From Lysinibacillus cavernae (GTDB lineage: Bacteria > Bacillota > Bacilli > Bacillales_A > Planococcaceae), in NCBI RefSeq assembly GCF_009724685.1, contig NZ_WMEF01000001.1:496001-560000 (forward strand): a stretch of 64,000 bases of DNA, in the 5' to 3' direction. Under the pieces are notes generated by a model that made no database searches, was not told where the DNA came from, and was given only the letters and a program-made list of their open reading frames with translations. Numbering within the stretch: the stretch's first letter is position 1; each line of letters opens with the position of its first letter. Position numbers and translations under genes: made by a program. This document shows positions 1 to 7,963 of the stretch, piece by piece.

Positions 1-33
1 AAACAAATAGAGTTTTTAGAGACAGAAGTATAA
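1..33 (+). CDS. 3' end of an unidentified gene (partial)
   Basis: The first 11 codons read in frame 1 to a TAA stop at 31-33 and a strong terminator follows ten bases later, so this is probably the tail of a gene that starts before the window. The ten visible residues (ending FLETEV) are too few to name a product. Confidence 0.45.
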   Translation, partial: KQIEFLETEV

Positions 34-42
34 AAGATTGTT

Positions 43-78
43 AAACAGTCAGTGTTCTCCACACTGGCTGTTTTTTTT
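43..78 (+). terminator. Rho-independent terminator
   Basis: A 13-base stem (43-55 with 61-73, one G-T pair) and 5-base loop are followed by a run of eight T. It would end the gene entering from the left edge. Confidence 0.85.
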
Positions 79-127
79 GCTACAAGCTATAATGATAGGG
101 AATTTGAAATTTTGGAGGACAATGTTT

Positions 128-430
128 ATGAAAACAATAGAAACAACACAATTATTAGACCTATTAGATGCAAATGAGGACCTATATATTATTGATGTGC
201 GTGAAGAGGATGAAGTAGCGCATGGTATGATTCCTGGCGCTCAACATATGGCACTTGGGACAATCCCTGAACGATTAGAGGAATTGGATGTGGCAAAACC
301 ATATATTGTTGTTTGTAAGGCGGGTGCCCGTTCTGCTAATGCCTGCGCCTATTTAGAAGCCCAAGGATTTGACGTAACAAACCTTGAAGGCGGCATGCTT
401 GCTTATGACGGTGAATTAGAATTTAAATAA
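128..430 (+). CDS. Rhodanese-like domain protein
   Basis: A 100-residue single-domain rhodanese. The family carries sulfur as a persulfide on one cysteine and supplies it to cytosolic sulfur-transfer reactions. The sequence shows the IIDVREEDEVAHGMIPGA region typical of the fold and an active-site loop with Cys63 (CKAGARS). The start at 128 is chosen because GGAGG at 114-118 lies nine bases upstream; the in-frame ATG at 122 is too close. It stands alone between two terminators. Its physiological acceptor cannot be told from sequence. Confidence 0.9.
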   Translation: MKTIETTQLLDLLDANEDLYIIDVREEDEVAHGMIPGAQHMALGTIPERLEELDVAKPYIVVCKAGARSANACAYLEAQGFDVTNLEGGMLAYDGELEFK

Positions 431-436
431 AACAAG

Positions 437-469
437 AAAAAAGAAAGAGCATGTACTCTTTCTTTTTTC
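437..469. terminator. Bidirectional terminator between convergent genes
   Basis: An AAAGAAAGAG / CTCTTTCTTT stem is flanked by A-rich and T-rich arms, so it can serve both the rhodanese gene and the minus-strand gene that ends at 476. Confidence 0.8.
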
Positions 470-475
470 ATATGC

Positions 476-874
476 TTATTTCGTCAGGGAGTTCATGATG
501 AGGCTAAAATTCTCCTCAAATTGGTTGTAGATACTGACATTTTTTTGTCCCTGAATCTTTGAAGCATAACTAGCAAAGTTTAAACCAGCACCGTATATTT
601 GTAATGCGCCATTCGCAAAATCCCCTTTTTGAAGAAGTTCAATGCCGTCTTTTAAGAAATTTTCACTCTCCTCGAAATGACACTCTGTAATGTATTTATT
701 ACCACTATAAAAGAACTTTAAGTTTTCTAGTATTTTGTTCGCTGTTTCTTCACTAATCGAAGCATCGACATTGATTAACAGCTGATTGATCGGTTTTACC
801 AGTTGGGCATAGTGGCTATCATAATTTGCACATGTTTCAGCAATCTCATTTCTTAATTCTTTTGCATTCATCAT
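476..874 (-). CDS. Hypothetical protein, 132 aa
   Basis: I do not recognise this protein. It is soluble, acidic and probably all-helical (helices around residues 1-25, 40-60 and 75-125), with no signal peptide, membrane segment or metal motif; its two cysteines are not paired. Translation most likely begins at 874 or 871, as two adjacent ATG codons follow AGGAGAAG. It is monocistronic and faces the cobalamin riboswitch across a 165-base gap. The codon use and ribosome site argue that it is real. Confidence 0.75.
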   Translation of the reverse strand: MMNAKELRNEIAETCANYDSHYAQLVKPINQLLINVDASISEETANKILENLKFFYSGNKYITECHFEESENFLKDGIELLQKGDFANGALQIYGAGLNFASYASKIQGQKNVSIYNQFEENFSLIMNSLTK

Positions 875-1039
875 AACTTCTCCTACCATTTATTTTTGTC
901 CTACTTTACATTATATTGACTTCCAAGCTTATCTAGTATGCTGGTTTCATTTGTTTTTCTTGTATTTCGCAACATTACAAATTATTAAACATTCGAATAT
1001 TGACATAAAAAACGTACTATCGTAGATTTAAAGTAGTTG

Positions 1040-1205
1040 AATAAAAGCATTAGGTGCCCATAGGGGAGAATAGGGAATAAAGTGAAAAGCTTTAGCGGAC
1101 CCGCCACTGTAAAAGGGAATTTCATAGTAAATACCACTAGCAAACGCTGGGAAGGTACTTTGGAATGTTGAACTTGAGCCAGGAGACCTGCCTAATTGCT
1201 TTAAG
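1040..1205 (+). ncRNA. Cobalamin (B12) riboswitch
   Basis: The leader contains the conserved blocks of the cobalamin aptamer in order: GGTGCC near 1053, GGGAA near 1073, GCCACTG near 1103, GGGAAGGT near 1149 and the B12-box-like AGCCAGGAGACCTGCCT at 1178-1194. A hairpin with a T-rich tail follows and then cobT. In this RNA class adenosylcobalamin binding favours the terminator, so cobT should be off when B12 is plentiful. Confidence 0.93.
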
Positions 1206-1225
1206 ATGATATAGACGATGGAAAA

Positions 1226-1273
1226 GTCTGTAGTTTATTTGTAATGACAATAAACTACAGGCTTTTTATTTTT
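1226..1273 (+). terminator. Riboswitch expression-platform terminator
   Basis: A perfect 12-base stem (1228-1239 with 1249-1260) is followed by GGCTTTTTATTTTT. It lies between the aptamer and the cobT ribosome site, where a ligand-controlled terminator is expected. Confidence 0.85.
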
Positions 1274-1304
1274 GTCTTAATGTAAATTGAGAGGAGAAAT
1301 CATC

Positions 1305-2360
1305 ATGCAATTATTACAAGACACGATTCAAAACATTCAAGGTGCTGATGTAATTAGGATGAAAGAAGCAAGCAAGCGAATAGATGCACTATGTAAGCCC
1401 CCTGGTAGCTTAGGTAAACTAGAATCTCTTGCTGTACAACTTTCTGGTATCACAGGACAATTATTTCCGATGATTGACAAGAAGGTGATGATTGTCTGTG
1501 CAGCAGATCATGGCGTTTGTGAGGAAGGCGTGACAACGAATCCACAAGATGTTACTGTTTTTCAAACATTAAATTTTCCTAAGGGAGGTACAGGCGTTTG
1601 TGCAATTGCAAACATTACAAATGCAAAGGTTGTTACGGTAGATGTTGGAGTGAAAGAGGATATTCCACTTGATGCGGGCGTACTGATTCAAAAAATTAAA
1701 TATGGTACAGATAACATGGCGAAAGGTCCTGCTATGTCCAGAGAAGAAGCCATTCAATCGATTGAAGTAGGAATCCGTGTGGCAACGGAGGAAATCACAA
1801 AAGGTGCCAATGTACTTGGGACTGGTGAAATGGGCATCGGCAATACAACACCGAGTGCGGCTATATTAGCTGTTCTGACTGGCTGTGACCCCATTGAAGT
1901 AACAGGGTTTGGGGCAGGAGTTGGCCAAGGGGGCATTGCACATAAAGCGGCAGTTATTGAAAGAGCTATTACCCTAAATAAGCCAAATCCTAAAGATGTA
2001 ATGGATGTTTTAGCCAAAGTTGGTGGTTTAGAAATAGGGGCTATGGCAGGTATAATACTTGCCGCTGCTGTACATCGTAAACCAGTTGTCATTGATGGTT
2101 TTATTTCGACTATTGCTGCGCTTATTGCTTATAAGCTTGAACCTAAAGTAAAAGATTATATCATTCCTTCCCATGCTTCAGAAGAACCAGGGGCTAAAAT
2201 TGCCGCTGCACTACTTGGCGTTGAACCGATGCTGTACATGAATATGCGATTGGGAGAAGGTTCTGGTGCAGCTTTAGCCTTTCCTATTTTAGATGCGGCA
2301 TGCTCTATGATGAAGAATATGGTGACATTAGAGGAAGCGATGAATCTTTTAGCTAAATAG
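1305..2360 (+). CDS. cobT: Nicotinate-nucleotide--dimethylbenzimidazole phosphoribosyltransferase
   Basis: A 351-residue CobT of normal family length. It transfers ribose phosphate from nicotinate mononucleotide to 5,6-dimethylbenzimidazole, making the lower-ligand precursor of cobalamin in the cytoplasm. Visible signatures are the N-terminal KPPGSLGKLE, the AADHGV motif, the GEMGIGNTTPSA loop and the C-terminal LGEGSGAAL segment holding the catalytic glutamate of the family. The start at 1305 follows GAGGAG. The gene is preceded by a cobalamin riboswitch and has no other B12 gene beside it, which suggests late-stage assembly or salvage controlled separately from corrin synthesis. Confidence 0.96.
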   Translation: MQLLQDTIQNIQGADVIRMKEASKRIDALCKPPGSLGKLESLAVQLSGITGQLFPMIDKKVMIVCAADHGVCEEGVTTNPQDVTVFQTLNFPKGGTGVCAIANITNAKVVTVDVGVKEDIPLDAGVLIQKIKYGTDNMAKGPAMSREEAIQSIEVGIRVATEEITKGANVLGTGEMGIGNTTPSAAILAVLTGCDPIEVTGFGAGVGQGGIAHKAAVIERAITLNKPNPKDVMDVLAKVGGLEIGAMAGIILAAAVHRKPVVIDGFISTIAALIAYKLEPKVKDYIIPSHASEEPGAKIAAALLGVEPMLYMNMRLGEGSGAALAFPILDAACSMMKNMVTLEEAMNLLAK

Positions 2361-2399
2361 ATGATGAAAGACAAATAAGCCCAAATTCAATTTGGCTTC

Positions 2400-2455
2400 A
2401 GACTGTAGACAAACTCAAAAAATTTGGGAGTTTGCCTATAGTCTTTTTATTTTTA
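2400..2455 (+). terminator. Terminator after cobT, inside the IS left end
   Basis: A 17-base stem with two mismatches or G-T pairs (2400-2416 with 2428-2444) is followed by TTTTTATTTTT. It lies just downstream of cobT, so the mobile-element end appears to supply its terminator. Confidence 0.8.
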
Positions 2456-2689
2456 CAATGAAATAAAGTAAAGCCGTTGATTTCCACTACGGGCGGACGC
2501 TTTCCGCGGGCGGGGTCGAGCTGCTTCCCTCGCTTTGTTACTGCCGCTTCGCTTTCGTACAGAAAACATTCACTCAGTCCAGGATCTCGACTTTCCCGCT
2601 TTTCCCGCAGGAGTCGCCACCCTTCGTTCCAATCAACTTCTACATAAAGAACTCCCTATTCATATGTTGATAAAAAGTAACCTTTCGAA

Positions 2690-3064
2690 GTGATGAACCA
2701 TGATGGCGAAGAATCAAATCCATTAGTAGAAAACTTCTATTCAGCTTATGGGCGTCCAAGTATTGATACTGTCGTTCTCTATAAAATGACGTTAATTCAA
2801 TATGTCTTTGGCATTCGCTCCATGCGTCAAACTATCAAAGAAATCCAAACGAATATGGCGTATCGCTGGTTTTTAGGATTTGGTTCCATACAGAAGTCCC
2901 GCATATCTCTACCTTCGGGCGATGCTTACTTTTTAACCTTATTCATAGAAGAAAAAAAGACAAAAGGAATCGAGTATGAACTTCTCGATTCCTTTTGTCG
3001 ACAGTCTGAAGCCAAAATTCATTTGGGCTTATCATTCAATCTAAATAGTCTATGCTCGATTTAA
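2690..3064 (+). pseudogene. Transposase fragment (IS1182-type, N-terminal DUF772 part)
   Basis: Residues 10-65 match the N-terminal region of IS1182-like transposases (YGRPSIDTVVLYKMTLIQYV then GIRSMRQTIKEI and YRWFLGFG). After about residue 66 the similarity ends; the frame continues through the terminal hairpin and inverted repeat and stops outside the element. The DDE catalytic domain is absent. There is no convincing ribosome site. This is a decayed, non-functional remnant. Confidence 0.8.
2959..2999. terminator. Hairpin at the right end of the IS remnant
   Basis: A perfect 16-base stem (2959-2974 with 2984-2999) has a 9-base loop. On the minus strand it lies downstream of the TRIC-type gene that stops at 3050 and runs into CTTTTTTTC, so it probably ends that transcript. 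Confidence 0.75.
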
Positions 3065-3655
3065 CTTACGCAAAGGCAAGCGCCATTTCATCATATAGGA
3101 AAGGATGCGCAACGCCGTAATCACCGCGAATAAAATATAAAGGAAAATATCCCCTGTGAAAACCTCGAATCCAATCGTTAGCCCTGCGAGTGCAGCCCAA
3201 ACACCGTAGACTTCATCGCGGAGAACTAATGGTTTTCGTCTAGCTAATAAATCTCGCACAATGCCACCACCTGAACCTGTTAGGACTGCAGCTACAACTA
3301 CTGCACTAATAGGCATATCAAGCTTCACTGCATAGAGTGCACCTTGAATAGCGAACGCTGATAAGCCAATGGCATCTGTGAAATTGCCCCAACGATGCCA
3401 ATGCTGGATTAGATGATGTGGAAAGATGAAAAATATAGTAATCGCAGCAAGCGCTATTTGAAACATCATATCCTGGCCCCATAATGTTGTGACAGGAAGC
3501 CCGATGAGTAAATTTCGAATAGCTCCCCCTCCAAAAGCAGTAACAATCCCTAATATATAAACACCGAATAAATCGTATTCTTCTTCCATGGCAATAATTG
3601 CCCCAGAAATAGCAAAGGCAATTGTTCCAATAATACTAAAAACCTCCCAAGCCAT
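3050..3655 (-). CDS. TRIC / UPF0126 family cation channel protein (YvgT-like)
   Basis: A 201-residue integral membrane protein with about seven hydrophobic segments. It belongs to the UPF0126 group, the bacterial relatives of trimeric intracellular cation channels. The duplicated glycine-rich motifs FGGGAIRNLL (about residues 40-50) and GSGGGIVRDLL (about 125-135) are the signature of the two three-helix repeats. The start at 3655 is preferred because AAGGGG lies at a normal distance; a GTG at 3664 is possible. The stop is 18 bases from the IS remnant. The ion carried is not predictable. Confidence 0.88.
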   Translation of the reverse strand: MAWEVFSIIGTIAFAISGAIIAMEEEYDLFGVYILGIVTAFGGGAIRNLLIGLPVTTLWGQDMMFQIALAAITIFFIFPHHLIQHWHRWGNFTDAIGLSAFAIQGALYAVKLDMPISAVVVAAVLTGSGGGIVRDLLARRKPLVLRDEVYGVWAALAGLTIGFEVFTGDIFLYILFAVITALRILSYMMKWRLPLRKLNRA

Positions 3656-3999
3656 CCCTTTCACCCCTTCTATAAAAAATGAACGTTCTCCATCAAGTTA
3701 AAAGACTGTTTAAATTACAAAATCTATGAATTTATTAGCCAATTTTAGTCATTAAATACGCTTCTTGAAATAAGTCCGCACATTAGCTTAGCGTAAATTG
3801 CGCTTAGAAACAATAGGGAAGTTTTGCAGGTACCCATACAAATTGATAAGATAATATTGAAATAAAGAAAAACATTCGTCAAAAGCGTTGATATGCCAGT
3901 AATTGATTAGGGAATACTAAAGTGATTTAACTCAATTTAGATAGTAAATAGATCTTACTGATTGATATGCGAGACAATTGTGAAATGGAGAAGAAAAGA
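3656..3999. other. Gene-free spacer upstream of ynbB
   Basis: This AT-rich spacer separates two divergent genes and should hold a promoter for each. I see no terminator, repeat or riboswitch motif. In Bacillus subtilis an hflX homologue precedes ynbB, but no coding trace of it is visible here. Confidence 0.5.
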
Positions 4000-5250
4000 A
4001 TGACGTTTACATCTAATTTATCAGCACAAACGCTATCCTTAGCGTCAAAAATAGAGGAGAAGGTTCGACCATATCATACAAAGGTAGAAGAAATGGCGTT
4101 TTATAATCAGCAGAAGGTACTAGCCGCATTTCGCAAGCATCAAGTAAGTGACTACCATTTACATCCATCCAATGGCTATGGCTATGACGATGAGGGACGC
4201 GATAATTTGGAGCGTGTCTATGCGGAAGTGTTCGGAGCGGAGGCTGCCATTGTACGACCTCAAATTATTTCGGGAACACATGCAATCACACTTAGTCTAT
4301 TCGGGGTACTTCGTCCTGGTGATGAGTTACTTTATATTTCTGGGCAGCCGTATGATACATTGCAATCCATTGTCGATGGTGGTGACAAAGATACGGGCTC
4401 ATTGAAGGATTATAAAATCGGCTATCGTCATGTGGATTTACTGGATAACCAATCCATTGATTGGGCAGGTGTAGAAGCGGCTATTACAGAGCATACGAAA
4501 ATGATTGCTATCCAACGTTCAAAAGGCTACGCAACACGTCCATCTTTTACGATTGCAGAAATCGCTGATATGTGTGCAAGGGTTCGTGAACTAGCCCCAC
4601 AAGCCGTTATTTTTGTAGATAATTGCTATGGTGAATTCGTAGAGGCGCATGAACCAACAGAGGTTGGTGCTGATTTAATGGCAGGCTCACTCATTAAAAA
4701 TCCAGGTGGGGGATTAGCAAAAATTGGTGGTTATATCGCTGGTCGAGCAGATTTAGTGGAGAAATGTGCTTATCGCATGACTTCTCCAGGAATTGGGGCA
4801 GAGGCAGGAGCAACATTAAACACGTTAGGTGATTTTTATCAAGGATTTTTCCTAGCGCCTCATGTCGTATCACAAGCATTAAAAGGCGCTATCTTTACAG
4901 CAGCTATGTTAGAGGGAATCGGTATGAATACTTCTCCAAGCTACAATGCGAATCGTACGGATTTGATTCAATCCGTTTCCTTCCAAACGGCACAACAAAT
5001 GATTGCCTTTTGTCGCGAAATACAAAACAACTCTCCAATAAATGCTCATTACGCACCTGAACCAGCGTATATGCCTGGCTATGAAGATGATGTCATCATG
5101 GCTGCGGGAACATTTATTCAAGGCTCTAGTATTGAGCTTACAGCAGATGGCCCAATACGTCCGCCATTTACTGCTTTTATACAGGGTGGACTGACGTATG
5201 AACATGTGAAATTTGCTATTTGTAGTGCTGTTCAAGCCATTCAAAAATAG
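4000..5250 (+). CDS. ynbB: Methionine gamma-lyase-like PLP protein (YnbB, 'aluminium resistance' family)
   Basis: A 416-residue fold-type I PLP enzyme of the family annotated as aluminium resistance or methionine gamma-lyase-like; its true substrate is unknown. It shows YHLHPSNGYGYDDEGRD near the N-terminus, a VDNCYGEF block for the cofactor aspartate, and the SLIKNPGGG motif whose lysine should bind PLP (about residue 233). The start at 4000 follows GGAGAAG by six bases; ATG codons at 3967 and 3985 lack a site. It lies directly before glnRA, the same order as in Bacillus subtilis, which supports the ynbB name. Confidence 0.88.
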   Translation: MTFTSNLSAQTLSLASKIEEKVRPYHTKVEEMAFYNQQKVLAAFRKHQVSDYHLHPSNGYGYDDEGRDNLERVYAEVFGAEAAIVRPQIISGTHAITLSLFGVLRPGDELLYISGQPYDTLQSIVDGGDKDTGSLKDYKIGYRHVDLLDNQSIDWAGVEAAITEHTKMIAIQRSKGYATRPSFTIAEIADMCARVRELAPQAVIFVDNCYGEFVEAHEPTEVGADLMAGSLIKNPGGGLAKIGGYIAGRADLVEKCAYRMTSPGIGAEAGATLNTLGDFYQGFFLAPHVVSQALKGAIFTAAMLEGIGMNTSPSYNANRTDLIQSVSFQTAQQMIAFCREIQNNSPINAHYAPEPAYMPGYEDDVIMAAGTFIQGSSIELTADGPIRPPFTAFIQGGLTYEHVKFAICSAVQAIQK

Positions 5251-5329
5251 TAACTTGAAAATAGATAAACCGTAAATTTGAATAGTTTTTTACAATTTTC
5301 TAGCGGTTTGAAAAAAATATAACATACTA

Positions 5330-5346
5330 TGTTAGGAAACCTTACA
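5330..5346. promoter_or_regulatory. GlnR/TnrA box upstream of glnRA
   Basis: The site reads TGTTA, seven bases, TTACA, a perfect match to the TGTNA-N7-TNACA consensus. It lies directly upstream of the -35 hexamer, as in other Bacillaceae glnRA operons, where GlnR represses glnRA under nitrogen excess. Confidence 0.9.
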
Positions 5347-5353
5347 TGGTTGG

Positions 5354-5382
5354 TTGACAGTGAAAAAATTTCGTTATATGAT
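5354..5382 (+). promoter_or_regulatory. SigA promoter of glnRA
   Basis: TTGACA at 5354-5359 and TATGAT at 5377-5382 are separated by 17 bases. It follows the GlnR box and precedes glnR by 25 bases. Confidence 0.85.
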
Positions 5383-5407
5383 TAGCGGGTATTGGAGGAG
5401 GACTTAA

Positions 5408-5785
5408 ATGAGTCGTGAAATTAGACGAACGATGCCGTTATTATCAATGAGTATTGTGATGCAATTAACTGAGCTTTCGGCAAGACAAATTCGTTATTAT
5501 GAAGAACACCATTTAATTGAGCCGCACCGAACAGAAGGCAACCGTCGAATGTTTTCATTAAATGACGTCGACACATTGCTAGAAATTAAAGACTACTTAG
5601 AACAGGGCATGAATATGGCAAAGATTAAAAAATTATTTGCTAAAAAGAAAGATCCTGTTGCTACAACTGAAGACCAAAATTTAAGTGATTCAGAATTACG
5701 TCAAATCATGCGCGAAGAAATGCGTCAAGCACAGCGCATGCAAAAATCATCCATCCGACGAGGGGATTTATCTCGATTCTATTAA
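5408..5785 (+). CDS. glnR: Glutamine synthetase repressor GlnR (MerR family)
   Basis: A 125-residue MerR-family regulator. The winged helix-turn-helix is at residues 16-80 (ELSARQIRYYEEHHLIEPHR then NDVDTLLEIKDYLEQGMNM), followed by a short C-terminal tail that in GlnR restrains dimerisation until feedback-inhibited glutamine synthetase relieves it. It starts after GGAGGAGG. It is cotranscribed with glnA 54 bases downstream and preceded by its own operator. Confidence 0.96.
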   Translation: MSREIRRTMPLLSMSIVMQLTELSARQIRYYEEHHLIEPHRTEGNRRMFSLNDVDTLLEIKDYLEQGMNMAKIKKLFAKKKDPVATTEDQNLSDSELRQIMREEMRQAQRMQKSSIRRGDLSRFY

Positions 5786-5839
5786 AAATAGGGTAGGGTA
5801 AACATACAAGCTAGACAAATTATAGGAGTGTGGAAAACT

Positions 5840-7174
5840 GTGGGTAAATACACAAAAGAGGACATTAAACGTCTTATCGAAGAAAAAAACGTAAGCTTTA
5901 TTCGTTTACAATTTACAGATATTCTTGGCACAATCAAAAATGTTGAGATTCCTGTAAGTCAATTAGACAAAGCATTAGAAAATAAAATGATGTTTGATGG
6001 CTCATCTATTGAAGGTTTCGTTCGAATCGAAGAATCTGATATGTATTTGTATCCTGATCTTGATACTTTCGTAGTATTCCCTTGGACTTCTGAAAAAGGG
6101 AAAGTTGCACGTTTAATTTGTGATGTATACACTGCGAAAGGCGAACCATTTGCTGGTGATCCACGTAACAACCTAAAACGTATTCTTAAAAAAATGGAAG
6201 AAATGGGCTTTTCAAGCTTCAATTTAGGGCCTGAGCCAGAATTCTTCTTATTCAAATTAGATGCAAAAGGCGAGCCGACGTTAGAAGTAAATGACCATGG
6301 TGGTTATTTCGACTTAGCTCCAACAGATCTTGGTGAAAACTGCCGTCGTGATATCGTATTAGAGCTAGAAGAAATGGGCTTTGAAATCGAAGCATCTCAC
6401 CATGAAGTAGCTCCAGGACAACATGAAATCGACTTTAAATATGCAGATGCTGTTACTGCTTGTGACAACATCCAAACATTCAAATTAGTTGTTAAAACAA
6501 TTGCACGTAAACATGGCTTACACGCTACATTCATGCCAAAACCACTATATGGTGAAGCGGGCTCTGGTATGCACTTTAACGTGTCACTATTTAAAGGTAA
6601 AGAAAATGCATTCTATGATGAATCTACCGAATTAGGTCTTTCTGAAACAGCAATGCAATTCATGGCGGGTGTTCTTTCACACGTACAAGGTTTCACAGCA
6701 GTTACAAACCCAACAGTTAACTCTTATAAACGTCTAGTACCTGGTTATGAAGCACCATGTTATGTAGCATGGTCTGCACAAAACCGTTCACCACTAATTC
6801 GTATTCCATCAGCACGTGGACTTTCAACTCGTGTAGAAGTACGTTCTGTGGACCCTTCAGCAAACCCATATTTAGCAATGGCTGTTATTTTAGAGGCAGG
6901 TCTTGAAGGAATTCGTCAAAACTTAACACCACCTGCGGCTATTAACCGCAACATCTATGTAATGTCTGAAGAAGAGCGCCAAGCAAATGGTATTGAAAAC
7001 CTACCAGCAGCACTTGATGACGCTTTAACATTACTAGCAAAAGATAAAGTAGCTCAAGCAGCTTTAGGTGAGCATATTTACGCAAACTTTAAAGAAGCAA
7101 AAGAAATCGAGTTCGATATGTACCGTACGACAGTACACCAATGGGAACGCGATCAATATTTAAAAATGTATTAA
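5840..7174 (+). CDS. glnA: Type I glutamine synthetase
   Basis: A 444-residue GSI-alpha enzyme, the length of Bacillus subtilis GlnA. It joins ammonia to glutamate using ATP in the cytoplasm and forms dodecamers. Signatures include [48 protein letters not shown] and the RVEVRSVDP segment. The start is GTG at 5840 (GKYTKED follows), behind AGGAG at 5824; the GTG at 5828 overlaps that site. In this family the enzyme also acts as the glutamine sensor for GlnR and TnrA. It is the last gene of the glnRA operon. Confidence 0.97.
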   Translation: MGKYTKEDIKRLIEEKNVSFIRLQFTDILGTIKNVEIPVSQLDKALENKMMFDGSSIEGFVRIEESDMYLYPDLDTFVVFPWTSEKGKVARLICDVYTAKGEPFAGDPRNNLKRILKKMEEMGFSSFNLGPEPEFFLFKLDAKGEPTLEVNDHGGYFDLAPTDLGENCRRDIVLELEEMGFEIEASHHEVAPGQHEIDFKYADAVTACDNIQTFKLVVKTIARKHGLHATFMPKPLYGEAGSGMHFNVSLFKGKENAFYDESTELGLSETAMQFMAGVLSHVQGFTAVTNPTVNSYKRLVPGYEAPCYVAWSAQNRSPLIRIPSARGLSTRVEVRSVDPSANPYLAMAVILEAGLEGIRQNLTPPAAINRNIYVMSEEERQANGIENLPAALDDALTLLAKDKVAQAALGEHIYANFKEAKEIEFDMYRTTVHQWERDQYLKMY

Positions 7175-7183
7175 TCATAAGTG

Positions 7184-7221
7184 AAACCGAGTGCCTTAGA
7201 TAGAGGCTACTCGGTTTTTTC
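7184..7221 (+). terminator. Terminator of glnRA
   Basis: An ACCGAGT-GCC / GGC-ACTCGGT stem with one bulged base is followed by TTTTTT. Confidence 0.85.
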
Positions 7222-7271
7222 TAATTCTACTGCATAACGATGGGGCAGCATTCCACCCCATCGTTATGTTA

Positions 7272-7580
7272 TTAATAGCCCTTATGTTTATGATGGTGTG
7301 GCATATGACAATGGTTATGTGGCATACCGCAAAGGGTATGAGTTTCACAGCATTCATTTACGAAAGACTCTGTGCATGGGAAATAGTATTGATGATCAAT
7401 CATATGTTTGTTCACTGTTGTGACATGTGCTGGTTGTACATGTGGAACGACTGTATGGATATAATTTGTGCGAACATATTGCTCAGGTGGTAAAAACTGT
7501 GGTGGATCATATTGCATTGGCATTGTTTGTGGCGGACAGCAGTGAGGACCTTTTGCCGGATGGCGTCTTCGTTGAAACAT
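7272..7580 (-). CDS. cotD: Spore coat protein, CotD family
   Basis: A 102-residue protein rich in histidine, cysteine, proline and tyrosine, the composition of CotD inner-coat proteins. The centre reads VPHVQPAHVTTVNKHMIDHQ and YYFPCTESFVN, matching the CotD core (VPHIHPQHTTNVNH and HYFPHT in Bacillus subtilis). Cysteine pairs near both ends suggest cross-linking. The start follows AGGAGGT. A SigK-like promoter lies 40-70 bases upstream, consistent with late mother-cell expression. Confidence 0.9.
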   Translation of the reverse strand: MFQRRRHPAKGPHCCPPQTMPMQYDPPQFLPPEQYVRTNYIHTVVPHVQPAHVTTVNKHMIDHQYYFPCTESFVNECCETHTLCGMPHNHCHMPHHHKHKGY

Positions 7581-7618
7581 GTTATAACCTCCTGTTTTGA
7601 TAAGTTGTAGTTCATTAT

Positions 7619-7647
7619 TAAGATATGAGATATACGTTGATAGGGTC
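7619..7647 (-). promoter_or_regulatory. SigK-like promoter of cotD
   Basis: On the minus strand the -10 is CATATCTTA (7619-7627), matching CATANNNTA, and an AC lies 17 bases upstream within GAC (7645-7647), fitting the SigK pattern. CotD genes are SigK-dependent in Bacillus subtilis. Confidence 0.6.
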
Positions 7648-7884
7648 TATTTATTTGCCTATTAATGAATAGGTAAATCTAACAAGTTACTGAAATGGTA
7701 GAAAAACTACAATCAACTTGCTTTTATTGAAATTAAAGCAGAACAGATGAAAGTTTTTTTATAATTAACCATTTTCCTAGCGTCGACAACTCATTGTATA
7801 GAGCAATCGATTTGCATAAGTATCATGAAATTTTAATTAAAATAAAATATTATTAAAAAAGTATGTTTTTTGAAAAAATATTTA

Positions 7885-7913
7885 TTGTCAATGTTACAAA
7901 CGTACAGTATACT
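7885..7913 (+). promoter_or_regulatory. SigA promoter of the siderophore operon
   Basis: TTGTCA at 7885-7890 and TATACT at 7908-7913 are spaced by 17 bases, placing the transcription start near 7920, inside the Fur box. Confidence 0.75.
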
Positions 7914-7920
7914 CTTTAAT

Positions 7921-7935
7921 TGATAATGATTATCG
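7921..7935. promoter_or_regulatory. Fur box
   Basis: TGATAATGATTATCG matches the 7-1-7 Fur consensus TGATAATNATTATCA at 14 of 15 positions. It overlaps the expected transcription start of the iron-uptake operon; the fur gene itself lies at 58162. Confidence 0.88.
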
Positions 7936-7963
7936 TTGTTGATTATATTTTAGGAGGAAATGT

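Larger units (their letters stand above)
2375..3032. mobile_element. Internally deleted IS1182-type element with 39-base inverted ends
   Basis: The segments 2375-2413 and 2994-3032 are inverted repeats; by hand alignment 35 of 39 positions match with no gap. Just inside each end is a strong hairpin (2400-2444 and 2959-2999). Between them lie a GC-rich stretch at about 2477-2645, of the kind dispersed in Bacillaceae genomes, and a transposase N-terminal fragment. The catalytic part is missing, so the element cannot move by itself. No target-site duplication is visible at the borders. The family name rests on the GIRSMRQTIKEI region. Confidence 0.7.

Noticed and set aside
7266..7493. Plus-strand Met/Trp/Cys-rich frame opposite cotD
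   Set aside because: It mirrors the His/Cys-rich cotD codons, has no ribosome site and no family resemblance.
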